Of a DNA stretch of 64,000 bases, positions 52,232 through 61,400 are shown one piece after another. Every line of letters starts with the position of its first letter. Positions within the stretch are counted from its first letter, which is position 1. The notes under the pieces were generated by a model. The model was not told where the DNA came from and did not search any database. It was given only the letters and a program-made list of their open reading frames with translations. A program made the translations under genes and the position numbers. Location: contig CALLWB010000022.1 in NCBI GenBank assembly GCA_938016265.1, positions 1 to 64,000 of the forward strand, written 5' to 3'. Source of the stretch: an uncultured Saprospiraceae bacterium (GTDB lineage Bacteria > Bacteroidota > Bacteroidia > Chitinophagales > Saprospiraceae).

Positions 52232-55200
52232 CTAGTAATGCATTATTTTTTCTACTGCGATACTCCCTTTCGTACGATCTGTAATACGCAAGAAATAAGT
52301 ACCTTCTGTAAGACGATCTAATGCTTTGATTTGAAGTTTATTCACCCCATTGTTGGCGGATTCATAATTCTGATAAACAATACTTCCAAATATATCAATC
52401 AATTCTACCGTTATTTCTGTTTCCAAACTAGACAGATAATCAATTTGAATATCATTCTGGAATGGATTAGGGTATACTTTTAGTATTGACATTTCATTGT
52501 TCCCGATAAGGGCATCAATGTAGGACTGTGGATATTCTCCATCAAATGGAATCGATATTACTTCGAGACAGAGACAGTTCAACTGATAGGTAGAATTTGT
52601 TGTAGGATTGCCATCATCGCATGGATCTCCTGGCACTGAACCGCCACCGCAATCTGTCACGCAATTACCACCACTACAAGATTCTCCAGGTGGACAAGAT
52701 GTCGGAGAACCGCCGCCACAACTACAATCAGATTGAATAGTTTCGCCCGAAGTACAGAAATCTCCATCATCACAGAAATCACCCACATATACACCATAGC
52801 AATTCGTAGTATCGGATACACAAATTCCTCCACTACATAGTTGTCCTGGTGGGCAAGTTATTGTAGAACCACCGCCACAACTACAATCTGATTGAATGGT
52901 TTCGCCTGAAGTACAGAGATCTCCATCATCACAGAAATCGCCCACATATACACCGTAACAATTCGTAGTATCGGATACGCAATTTCCTCCACTGCAAATT
53001 TGGCCAGGTGGGCAAGCAAGCTGAAGACCTGAGCAATTGCAATTGGAGTCGTAGACGTCTCCGGTGGTACAAGAATTGCCATCGTCACAAGGACCAGTGC
53101 AACTACCTTCACAATCTCCATCCACGCAAGTTTGTCCAGGAGGGCAGGTGATCGGTGTACCTGAACAACTGCAATCTGATTGATAGTAGTCATTTTCTGT
53201 GCATGGGTCGCCGTCATCACAGGAAGCTCCGGTTTGGTATGGGCATACGCAAGTTCCATTGTCACAAACTTCATTTCCAAGACAAACAATAGCTATTCCA
53301 GAACAAGAACAATCTGCATTTTGCGAATCAAATATGGTACATGGGTCGCCATCATCACAAGGAAATCCAACTTGCGAAGAACATGGATCATCCCCCTCGC
53401 AGTTTCCATTGACACATACTTGACCAGGCAGACAAATCACTGGTTGACCTTGGCAATCACAGTTCGCATTTATAGAATCGCCCCAGGTACAAGGATCGCC
53501 ATCATTGCAGGAACTACCAGTTTGTCCGCTACAAGGAACGCAATTTCCATTATCACAAGATTCACCAGAAGGACACTGGACAGGATCTCCTGAACAGCTG
53601 CAATCATTTTTAATAGTATCATTTTCAGTACAAGGATCTCCATCATCACATGAATTTCCAGTGGTAGAAGAACAGCTGCCACAAATACCATCCACACATG
53701 TTTCGCCAGGAGGACATTGCATTGGTGTGCCTAGGCATTCACAATCTGGCTGGACGAAATCGTATTCTGTACAAGGATTGCCATCATCACATAGGGAACC
53801 AACAGTACTCGAGCAAGTTTCTACACAATCACCAGAACTATCACAAGTATATCCAGGAGGACAGATTTTTGGTGTTCCTACGCATTCGCAATCAATATCA
53901 ATTTGATCTCCTTCGGTACAAGGATCACCATCGTTGCAGGAATTGCCTATTTGCCCTGGACAGGCAGTACATTCTCCTTCATAACAAGATTCTGGATAGG
54001 GACAATATACTGGAGAACCAGCACAAGAACAATCTGATTGGTAAACATCATTGGTTGTACATTCGTCATAATCATCGCAAGGTTCACCTACTTTTTCGTA
54101 ACAATCGTCCACACAATCTCCTTTGATACAAATTTGGTTGTAAGGACAAACCTTTGGCGTCCCAACACAATTGCAATTGGAGTCATAGACATCATTTACA
54201 GTACAGTAGTCCCCGTCATTGCATGGGCTTCCGACTTCATAGCCACCAGGACATAAGCAATATCCATCAGAACAAGTGGTATTGTACGGACAATATATTG
54301 GTGTTCCTTGGCAAGAACAATCAGACTGGACGATGTCATTTTCTGTACAATCATTGTAGTCATCGCAAGAAGCACCTATCTCGTAACCACTAGGGCAAAG
54401 ACATTTACCAGAATAGCAAACGTATGGGGAATTACAGATTTTGGGAGTTCCTTTGCAGGTACAATCGAGTTGAATTTTATCGTCATAAGTACAATCATCG
54501 TAGTCATTGCATGGATCATTCAAGGCGTAGCCATTTTTGCAAAGTACCGTAACAGTTGTGGTGCATTGGCTTTGATTTCCGCTTTGGTCTGTGACGGTTA
54601 GGGTGACGGGATAATCTCCTGGTTGGTTAAATTTAGTTGGGTTGACTGTTCGTTTTTTGATTTTGCAGTTGTCGGTACTTCCGTTGTCTATATCAGCAGG
54701 AAGGATGGTTTGCCCTACTGTAACTGTGATCTTCGGTTTACATTTTGCGACTGGAGGGATATTGTCTTTTACATTAACACTTCCCGTGCATTCTCTCCAG
54801 TTACCCGCAAAATCGAATACTCTTAGTCTAACATTTACTTGGTTATCAACGTGCTTGCAATTGAACTGACTAATGTCTATGATTCTATCATTGATCGAAC
54901 AATTGTCGAAGCTTCCGCCATCTATATCATTTGGTGTAATCGTAGCATTCCCATTATTATCAAGAAAAACATCTATGTTAAATTTGCAGACTGCAGTTGG
55001 CCATATCAGGTCTTCCTCAACTAAGGTCATGCTTTTGAAAACCGGACCATTGCCAGCAGCATCCCATGCTCTAAAGTAGTAGGTTCCAGCAGATAAGCCG
55101 CCTTCAAACCCTGAAGAATTTTGCCAGCCGTTGCCGTCATTAAACTGATAGAGGTAACCAGGAATTCCGCCTACACCTTGAACACCCAGCTGTCCATCAT

Positions 55201-56941
55201 TGCCACCACCGGGACAAACTCCATTTCTGAATATTCCTGCCAGACCTAATGACTTTTGGGGTGGGAGCGGAGTGCCGCCAAGAATGGTAGGATTGATACC
55301 CACCGCACACCAGGCTTCTATGGTGGTTTGTTGTTCTATTGAACCCTCTCCATAAAGGTCTGCCGCTGCTTGCACAGAACCGTCGGCAGAAGCTTGGTAA
55401 GAAGAATGAGGCCCTAGATACATGGTCAAATTTCGATACGTTATTGAGTCTGCTTTATCCGCACCAATACCTGTAACATCGTATGCATGTCCATTATCAT
55501 TGACACCAACATCTCCAACGGCAAGTAAATAAAACCAGTAATTTTGAACACCACTATTGATATGAACACCACCGTTATCACCAGATCCTGTATACCAATA
55601 TTGTCCACAGTAAGTATCTGGTTGTTGCTTGGATTTTGGATTCGATAAATCTCGCATTTTACCATTGGCTATCCAGAAGTCTTCTCCTAGTAGATAATCT
55701 CCGCCACCATTTTCTGCATAATCTTCCACCAATGTTCCGAATATATCGCTAAAGGATTCATTTAGGGCTCCTGGTTCGTAAGCATATACTAGTCCTGCAG
55801 TATATTGAGTAACTGCGTGGGTCCATTCGTGGCCAACAACATCAAGCGCTACCAGATAATTGTGCGCTAAACCACATCCTCTTCCATAGGAGGTGTAGAC
55901 GCCATTCCAGAATGCATTGTCGCAAAAACCGCCGACGATACTAGTCATTCTTGCGCCATTCCCATCAAAACTATTTCTACTATGGGTGGTTAAATAATAA
56001 TCGTAGGTTTCTTCGCTTGCCCAGTGTGCACTGACATAGGGTCTTTGGGTTGTCCAGTTGTTATTGCTATCATAGACCTCTTTCACACCGTTGAAGCCAT
56101 TTGAAAGCGTGTGTATACCATTTCCACGACAATCATCAAAAAGTCGGTATCTATTGTTATTGATTTTTTCTGTATCAATGTTTTGGTTGCCATTGTATAG
56201 GGTTGCGCCTTGTCCGGGAGTGCATTCTCTATGAAGGGAAACTTTCTTGACTAATGTTCCATCCATTGCATCAATGTAGATTCTATTCGCTTCTAATGGT
56301 GATTTACTGAATACATTGAAGGTGTAGACTAGTTTATAGAAGGCCGCATTGTTGTTTGGAATTTTTAACGAATTGGCGATTAGTAATTCTGCCTTCGGGA
56401 AATTAGTAGCGGTTGGGTCATTCTTGATTTCTTTGATCAGTTTTTCCTGATCTTGGTCTTCCCAGAAATATTCATCTGCCCAACTGTTGTCTAATGCTTT
56501 TTGCAGGGCTTGTTGACTGGTGAGGGTAGGATTGGTGTTTAAATTTAGCTGGGGCACTAGTTGGCCGCTTGCTGATTGTGCTCTGCCATTTTTTTCATGA
56601 ATGGCGAAAATTGCTCCTTCTACAGGGACATTTCTATGAAATTGTTGGTATTTATTCGTAGAAATACCTAAAGCATCCCTAGAACTAGATTGTTTGATTA
56701 ATTGATCATTGTCGGATAGATTTAGCGCTTTTTTCTTTTTACTGACCAGCACATCAGCGGAAAGCGGAACCTCTTTTTTGAATTTCATCCACTGCGAATG
56801 GCTATTTTCAATTACTAACTTTTGTAAATCCGGAGAGATGGATTTATTGGGTTGAGCAAAAAGGTTAGAAGTAAAAAAAAGAATAAGAAATAAGAAAGGA
56901 AGTATACTATTGGAGCACAGGTGTCTACAACAATCTTTCAT
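52232..56941 (-). CDS. M4 family metalloprotease with Cys-rich repeats and T9SS domain
   Basis: 1569 residues. The signal peptide is about 1-29. A propeptide with FTP/PepSY-like segments runs to about 235. The thermolysin-type catalytic domain has HEWTH at 371-375 (zinc ligands His371, His375; catalytic Glu372), third ligand Glu395 in GALNESFSDIFG, and His460 in GGVHINSG. Two HYR-like beta domains follow (about 645-800). Residues 801-1460 are thirteen full Cys-rich repeats of about 45-53 residues plus a half unit, with core C-DDGDPCT-x-x-D, then D-C-x-C-x-G-x-P and C-PPG-x-x-C. The last 84 residues are a type A sorting domain (YPNPFQNDIQIDYLSS). It is a probable surface protease with a long, possibly calcium-binding stalk. 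Confidence 0.9.
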   Translation of the reverse strand: MKDCCRHLCSNSILPFLFLILFFTSNLFAQPNKSISPDLQKLVIENSHSQWMKFKKEVPLSADVLVSKKKKALNLSDNDQLIKQSSSRDALGISTNKYQQFHRNVPVEGAIFAIHEKNGRAQSASGQLVPQLNLNTNPTLTSQQALQKALDNSWADEYFWEDQDQEKLIKEIKNDPTATNFPKAELLIANSLKIPNNNAAFYKLVYTFNVFSKSPLEANRIYIDAMDGTLVKKVSLHRECTPGQGATLYNGNQNIDTEKINNNRYRLFDDCRGNGIHTLSNGFNGVKEVYDSNNNWTTQRPYVSAHWASEETYDYYLTTHSRNSFDGNGARMTSIVGGFCDNAFWNGVYTSYGRGCGLAHNYLVALDVVGHEWTHAVTQYTAGLVYAYEPGALNESFSDIFGTLVEDYAENGGGDYLLGEDFWIANGKMRDLSNPKSKQQPDTYCGQYWYTGSGDNGGVHINSGVQNYWFYLLAVGDVGVNDNGHAYDVTGIGADKADSITYRNLTMYLGPHSSYQASADGSVQAAADLYGEGSIEQQTTIEAWCAVGINPTILGGTPLPPQKSLGLAGIFRNGVCPGGGNDGQLGVQGVGGIPGYLYQFNDGNGWQNSSGFEGGLSAGTYYFRAWDAAGNGPVFKSMTLVEEDLIWPTAVCKFNIDVFLDNNGNATITPNDIDGGSFDNCSINDRIIDISQFNCKHVDNQVNVRLRVFDFAGNWRECTGSVNVKDNIPPVAKCKPKITVTVGQTILPADIDNGSTDNCKIKKRTVNPTKFNQPGDYPVTLTVTDQSGNQSQCTTTVTVLCKNGYALNDPCNDYDDCTYDDKIQLDCTCKGTPKICNSPYVCYSGKCLCPSGYEIGASCDDYNDCTENDIVQSDCSCQGTPIYCPYNTTCSDGYCLCPGGYEVGSPCNDGDYCTVNDVYDSNCNCVGTPKVCPYNQICIKGDCVDDCYEKVGEPCDDYDECTTNDVYQSDCSCAGSPVYCPYPESCYEGECTACPGQIGNSCNDGDPCTEGDQIDIDCECVGTPKICPPGYTCDSSGDCVETCSSTVGSLCDDGNPCTEYDFVQPDCECLGTPMQCPPGETCVDGICGSCSSTTGNSCDDGDPCTENDTIKNDCSCSGDPVQCPSGESCDNGNCVPCSGQTGSSCNDGDPCTWGDSINANCDCQGQPVICLPGQVCVNGNCEGDDPCSSQVGFPCDDGDPCTIFDSQNADCSCSGIAIVCLGNEVCDNGTCVCPYQTGASCDDGDPCTENDYYQSDCSCSGTPITCPPGQTCVDGDCEGSCTGPCDDGNSCTTGDVYDSNCNCSGLQLACPPGQICSGGNCVSDTTNCYGVYVGDFCDDGDLCTSGETIQSDCSCGGGSTITCPPGQLCSGGICVSDTTNCYGVYVGDFCDDGDFCTSGETIQSDCSCGGGSPTSCPPGESCSGGNCVTDCGGGSVPGDPCDDGNPTTNSTYQLNCLCLEVISIPFDGEYPQSYIDALIGNNEMSILKVYPNPFQNDIQIDYLSSLETEITVELIDIFGSIVYQNYESANNGVNKLQIKALDRLTEGTYFLRITDRTKGSIAVEKIMHY
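52562..54541 (-). repeat. thirteen Cys/Asp-rich repeats in the M4 protease
   Basis: Encodes residues 801-1460. Each unit has eight Cys and several Asp in the order D-D-G-D-x-C-T. Units 12 and 13 (52713-52871 and 52872-53030, 159 bp each) are very similar at DNA level, so the array still grows by tandem duplication. Confidence 0.85.
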
Positions 56942-57061
56942 GGCAAGTTGATTAAAAGGAAAGAATTGTGATAGTGCTCAATAGTAAATATAGGGATTTT
57001 TTTTTATCCCGCTAATAAATAATGACTTTTTTCAGCGTTCATCATCATAATTAAAAATAAT

Positions 57062-57637
57062 TTATAACATCGCTGACTGCCATTCCTTTATAAAATCAAG
57101 TGGATAAGTTAACATGATTACATTTATCAACAAACTGTCTTTTATGATAAGAATCATGGCGATTTCGATCACAAAAAACAAAATTAAAGTCTTCCAAAAA
57201 CCGAGATAATGCGCTGCTACAAATCCTAGTCCACAGTATACTAAGTCACCAAAAGAATTGAAAATAGTATCCCCAAAATACCCTAGGGCAGCTGTCGCTT
57301 CTCGATATCGATCGATGACTGTTTGGGTGTTTTCAGCCACTTCCCAAATGGCTTCCAGCGCAATAGAAATGGTAAATCGCCACAACCAAGAAAGTTTTGG
57401 TACTAGCAAATACAAAACACCAAAAAAGATCAATCCATGTTGAAAATGGGAAAAACTGTACGGATCGGTGAAGTGCTGCGAGTTTTCTCCGCCCCAGGCA
57501 TCACTGATCCAAAATTTCATGGTACCGTTGGCCGCAATCCATAGACGTCCTTGCATCCAAAGTTTAACGATCATTCCTAGCACAACTATACTTAAACCTA
57601 CTAGCGCCCAAGTATCTTTCTTTTCAAGTTTTATCAT
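57062..57637 (-). CDS. UPF0314/DUF2585 family membrane protein
   Basis: 191 residues with about four membrane helices. The family pattern includes WISDAWGGENSQHFTDPYSFS, then HFQHGLIFFGVLYL, the Glu-rich helix ISIALEAIWEVAENTQTVID and FGDTIFNSFGDLVYCGLGF. It has conserved His, Glu and Asp residues facing the membrane, but the biochemical role of the family is unknown. A -7 box TACCTTTG lies at 57669-57676, 32 bases before the ATG. It sits alone between two fibre/protease genes on the same strand. Confidence 0.8.
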   Translation of the reverse strand: MIKLEKKDTWALVGLSIVVLGMIVKLWMQGRLWIAANGTMKFWISDAWGGENSQHFTDPYSFSHFQHGLIFFGVLYLLVPKLSWLWRFTISIALEAIWEVAENTQTVIDRYREATAALGYFGDTIFNSFGDLVYCGLGFVAAHYLGFWKTLILFFVIEIAMILIIKDSLLINVIMLTYPLDFIKEWQSAML

Positions 57638-57668
57638 AAATTAGTTCGTTGTTTTATATAACGCAGAC

Positions 57669-57676
57669 CAAAGGTA
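57669..57676 (-). promoter_or_regulatory. putative -7 box of the UPF0314 gene
   Basis: TACCTTTG on the minus strand, 32 bases upstream of the start. A TTTA word lies about 20 bases further upstream. Confidence 0.45.
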
Positions 57677-57720
57677 ATAGATATCGATAAACAGTAAAGT
57701 TAAAAAAGTGATAAATTATT

Positions 57721-57763
57721 ATAAAAAGAAAATGGTCCAAAAGCATTTCGCCTTTGAACCATT
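57721..57763 (-). terminator. intrinsic terminator of the YadA-head/S74 gene
   Basis: On the minus strand AATGGTTCAAAGG pairs with CTTTTGGACCATT (two G-T pairs) around CGAAATG, followed by TTCTTTTTATAA. It lies 25 bases past the stop at 57788. Confidence 0.8.
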
Positions 57764-57787
57764 ATAATAATTGGGTTTAATGTATTC

Positions 57788-60721
57788 TTATTTTTCTATC
57801 AAAAGTTGTTCAATCCTTTCCAGGCGGGCTTTTAGCAATTCGTTTTCTGACTCCAACTGTTCTACGCGATTGTCTACTGAAGCACTGCTCGTCGATTTTA
57901 GCGATTGATTTTCTTTTTCTAGATCTTCTATGCGTTTGTTTAGTTCTTTGAATGCTTCTACGAACATCGCATCGTAACTTCCATAGGCCGCTTCCAGATA
58001 GCCAAGGTTATCTTTTTTTACATTATCTGGCCATACTTTTTGTAGGTCTTGAGCGATGAAGCCGTACATGGTGCCTTCTGGTCTTGTTACGCCTGTTTGT
58101 TCGTCATTCCATTCGTAAGTCACACCTTTCATTTCAAGGACTTTGTTTAAGATGTCTTTCGAATCTAAGTACTGGATATTTTTTTTGAGTCGCTGGTCGG
58201 AGTTTCCAGCCCAGGAACCTGCAACAGATTTGGAAGCAGTTCCATTTACAGAAAGTGTATTAGGCAGTATTCCAGAAGTAATAACATTCCAATTGATACC
58301 TACTTCTTGAGTAGCAAAATCTCCATAAATCAAGGAAGTACCGAATGTTGGATTATCAATGTGTAGTTTATTGCTGAAATTTCCTGATACATTATTCCCT
58401 GCTGCAAAACCAAGTAGAACATTGCTAGAACCTACATTTGTTGCACCTGCTGCAGTACCAACATACGTATTGAAACTCCCACTCAAGCCATCTCTTCCTG
58501 CACTATTCCCAACCATTAAATTGGAAGCACCACTCGTCATTTTACTCCCAGCTTGAGAACCTAACATGGTGTTAGCGGCAGAAGATGATAGATTCTCTCC
58601 AGCAGTGGATCCTACAAATGTGTTGTGATTTTGTCCTACAAGAATAGAGTTGCCAGCGAGGTGTCCAATCGATGTATTATGATGACTATTTGTTACGTTT
58701 GTACCAGCGTCATAGCCAAACTCTGTGTTGGTATCATTGCTACTCACGTGTAGAGAAGAAACGCCCATTACCTGTCCAGTTAGGTCCGTAGTTGGTGTAT
58801 TTATTGTATGAACAAAATCCAACTTTGGTTCGATAGAAATGAGATTGGTTGGAGAAGAAATTATGTCGATGTCATTTCCTGCGCCTCCAAATGAATTTGG
58901 TTTTGGTTGCCAGACTAATTCATTCAAAGGATTGAGCACTAAAATAGAATTGGATAATGCTCCTGTGTTTGGAATAGTGTATCCTCCCATGTCTAATTTT
59001 CCATGAAGTCTGGTTGTTCCGTCCTTGTATACTGTTATTGCATCCGATCGATTGGTGTCGTTAGAGCCATTGCCAACGACAAAAATGCGATCATTGGCAT
59101 TCCAGGTATTTACAGCTGCTGGTGTGTAGTCGGTATTGAACATCCCAACAGCAATTTCCCCTCGCGAACGAGAATACGTAAATTCTCCAAAAGACATCGA
59201 GTTAAATCCTGAAGCGATCGTCTGACCTCCGAAAGCTTTTGACCCAGTCCCAGTAGCTTCTGATTGAAATCCGAAAGCCATGGATCCGTTACCTGAAGCC
59301 ACCGTTTCAAAGCCGATGGCAGCTGTATTATTGTTAGAAGCCGAAGCATTGTGACCAAGAGCTAAGGCATTAATCCCGGAGGCAGATGCTTGATTACCTA
59401 TTGCAACTCCTCGCGGGGCAGTTGCAGCAGCATTCACACCATAAGCAAATGCATGATCAGCACTAGCAATAGTAGACGCACCTCCAGCAAAACTAAATCC
59501 TCCACTTGCTGTGGTATTTGAACCTAAACCTGTAGAATAATTTCCAATATTTGCTTCATCCCATTGTGCGCCGCTTACCTGGCCAGCTCTTAATGCTGCA
59601 TGCTTAGAACTCCAAACCATTCTTGTCCCACCTCCAGTCGCAAGAAATTGCCCTGTACCAAAAGTGCCTTCTGCTATAACACCGTCGTCATGATCAACAT
59701 GCAGTCCTGCAGCAGGTGATAAGGTTCCTATTCCAACATGGCCGTCAAACCAGGCTCTCATAAAAATGTTTCCTCCAGCACTAAATGTCGCGCTTTGCGC
59801 GGGAGAATTCATTGTATGGACAAAATCAAGAACCGGTTCTACACTTACTTCGGTGCCCATGACATCGATATCATTTCCCGCGGTTGGTAGTTCATTAGTT
59901 GCTGAATTGTCAAGTCCCAAGCTTGTTCTCGGGATCTTTCTTAATAGCCCTGCAGCGTTTGCTACTACGATCTCATCTGTTGCTTGTCCTGCAGTCAGTG
60001 TTCGGACGCGAGCATCGCCATTTACATCCAATCTAGAAGATGGGCCGGTGGTTCCTATTCCCATGTTTCCGGCAGCATTGACTCGGAATTTTTCTGAATT
60101 GCTTATTCTAAAAGAGAGGTTGGATGCTTCCTGAGAAAGAAAAACCCATTCAGAATTTTTATCCATCAATCCGAAGTTCGTTCCATTTCCAGATCCTTGG
60201 AGGCGGCCGTAAATCTCATTGTCCGCATCTCTAAAAATTAGTTGAGTAGTGTTTGCATTTCCACTATTGAAATATAGTGCGGAGTTATTATCACCGAATA
60301 ATCGTTGATTTGCTCCGAAGTAGTAATTTCTTCCATCTGCTCTGACATTTGCCCCAATATGTAATTGTTGAGCAGGAGTGGTGACACCGATTCCTACATT
60401 TCCTTGCGTAGTTATATTGTCATTTATTGTGGAAGGAGAGTCTGTTGTTCCTACTTTATACCAATCATGGTCTTCATCTGCGGCAACAGGTGTCCAGGCC
60501 GTTCCATCATAGGAATAGATATCTCCTGTACTGTCATCTATGTACAAATTGCCCGCATTTGCGGCTGGAGAACCTGATGTTGGGGCTCCTGAACCACTAA
60601 GGACTTCACAATTGCACTGAGCGGAGAGATTTATGGTTGTTTGACCAAATAATTGTTGAGAAAATAAACCAATAGTAATTAGAAAACTAAGGACAAGTTT
60701 AATGGAGTTCGAGATCTTCAT
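57788..60721 (-). CDS. exported trimeric-fibre protein: YadA-like head repeats and S74 domain
   Basis: 977 residues. The signal peptide is about 1-26 and the start is phage-fibre-like (GNVGIGVTTPAQQLHIG). Around residues 390-540 there are 13- to 15-residue YadA/hemagglutinin head repeats (GVAIGNQASASGINALALGH, AAIGFETVASGNGSMAFGF), which form a left-handed beta-roll trimer in adhesins. A second block (NTFVGSTAGENLSSSAANTM) follows at about 690-800. The C-terminus has the S74 chaperone core (SDQRLKKNIQYLDS, YGFIAQDLQKVWPD) and a coiled coil with repeated LE. It has no YadA anchor and no T9SS domain, so its export route is unknown. Confidence 0.87.
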   Translation of the reverse strand: MKISNSIKLVLSFLITIGLFSQQLFGQTTINLSAQCNCEVLSGSGAPTSGSPAANAGNLYIDDSTGDIYSYDGTAWTPVAADEDHDWYKVGTTDSPSTINDNITTQGNVGIGVTTPAQQLHIGANVRADGRNYYFGANQRLFGDNNSALYFNSGNANTTQLIFRDADNEIYGRLQGSGNGTNFGLMDKNSEWVFLSQEASNLSFRISNSEKFRVNAAGNMGIGTTGPSSRLDVNGDARVRTLTAGQATDEIVVANAAGLLRKIPRTSLGLDNSATNELPTAGNDIDVMGTEVSVEPVLDFVHTMNSPAQSATFSAGGNIFMRAWFDGHVGIGTLSPAAGLHVDHDDGVIAEGTFGTGQFLATGGGTRMVWSSKHAALRAGQVSGAQWDEANIGNYSTGLGSNTTASGGFSFAGGASTIASADHAFAYGVNAAATAPRGVAIGNQASASGINALALGHNASASNNNTAAIGFETVASGNGSMAFGFQSEATGTGSKAFGGQTIASGFNSMSFGEFTYSRSRGEIAVGMFNTDYTPAAVNTWNANDRIFVVGNGSNDTNRSDAITVYKDGTTRLHGKLDMGGYTIPNTGALSNSILVLNPLNELVWQPKPNSFGGAGNDIDIISSPTNLISIEPKLDFVHTINTPTTDLTGQVMGVSSLHVSSNDTNTEFGYDAGTNVTNSHHNTSIGHLAGNSILVGQNHNTFVGSTAGENLSSSAANTMLGSQAGSKMTSGASNLMVGNSAGRDGLSGSFNTYVGTAAGATNVGSSNVLLGFAAGNNVSGNFSNKLHIDNPTFGTSLIYGDFATQEVGINWNVITSGILPNTLSVNGTASKSVAGSWAGNSDQRLKKNIQYLDSKDILNKVLEMKGVTYEWNDEQTGVTRPEGTMYGFIAQDLQKVWPDNVKKDNLGYLEAAYGSYDAMFVEAFKELNKRIEDLEKENQSLKSTSSASVDNRVEQLESENELLKARLERIEQLLIEK

Positions 60722-60940
60722 AACTCAAATTTTTTAATAAAAAATTGGAAATAAACGTTCTATGCTGATTTTTACCAACAAAAGATAAGCGTTATTATCT
60801 GAAAAAAATACCATTTTGTGACATTAATATTTTGCAAATAATAGTAATTTTTAATTTGTCCCTACAATATTTTTCCTGTCAAATCATTCGAATTAGTACA
60901 AAAAAGTGTTTATTGCAACTTACTCAAATTTGACCGATGA

Positions 60941-60948
60941 TAAATTTG
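60941..60948 (+). promoter_or_regulatory. putative -7 box for the small gene at 60984
   Basis: TAAATTTG, 36 bases before the ATG at 60984. It lies inside the longer GTG-started frame (60906), which argues for the later start. Confidence 0.45.
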
Positions 60949-60983
60949 GGGAGGAAGGATTTCAGCCACCTAAAGAAACAACA

Positions 60984-61265
60984 ATGAGAATATTAGGAAA
61001 TATCGACCATCCAAACTACAAGATCACCGTCTTTCAGCTGGATCATAAATATGCAATCAAATTTGAAGACAATTTGTATGAGCAGACGTTTAAAATAAGA
61101 AGCAGTCCTGCTATCAGTGGAATGGCAGACCTTCAAAAACTAGTAGATGAAGAATTTTTACTGAATGTCAAAAGACGGTTCATCCGAATGCATTCAGATT
61201 TAGGAGATACTTTCCAGCGTAATTTTGGGGAGGAAGAGGAAGAGGATTTTGATGAAATTGTTTGA
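60984..61265 (+). CDS. small acidic protein of unknown function
   Basis: 93 residues from the ATG at 60984 (MRILGNIDHPNYKITVFQLD). A GTG at 60906 would add 26 residues but conflicts with a TAAATTTG promoter box. The sequence is alpha/beta (YAIKFEDNLYEQTFKIRSS, DLQKLVDEEFLLNVKRRF) and ends in an acidic run (EEEEEDFDEIV). It has no signal peptide, so it is cytoplasmic. The family was not recognised; it is convergent with pruA. Confidence 0.6.
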   Translation: MRILGNIDHPNYKITVFQLDHKYAIKFEDNLYEQTFKIRSSPAISGMADLQKLVDEEFLLNVKRRFIRMHSDLGDTFQRNFGEEEEEDFDEIV

Positions 61266-61318
61266 AGTGGTACAAGATAGTTGGTAGAATTGGGCCGGCT
61301 TCCGATAGGCATAAAAAA

Positions 61319-61381
61319 ATGGTTAATGGAAAACTGGTTAATCGTGCATCATCCACTATTAACTAGTCTACCATTAACCAT
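61319..61381. terminator. imperfect long stem-loop between convergent genes
   Basis: ATGGTTAATGG-aaa-ACTGGTTAAT (61319-61342) pairs with ATTAACTAGT-cta-CCATTAACCAT (61358-61381). Both genes end nearby (61265 plus, 61401 minus), so it may end transcription from both sides. It is built from the TTAATGGTTAAT motif that recurs near several gene ends. Confidence 0.5.
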
Positions 61382-61400
61382 TAACTAATCCAACTACTAA

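Noticed and set aside
53180-54400. Several overlapping plus-strand ORFs of 70-140 codons
   Set aside because: They are antisense shadows of the Cys-rich repeats of the M4 protease; the repeated DNA keeps open frames by chance.
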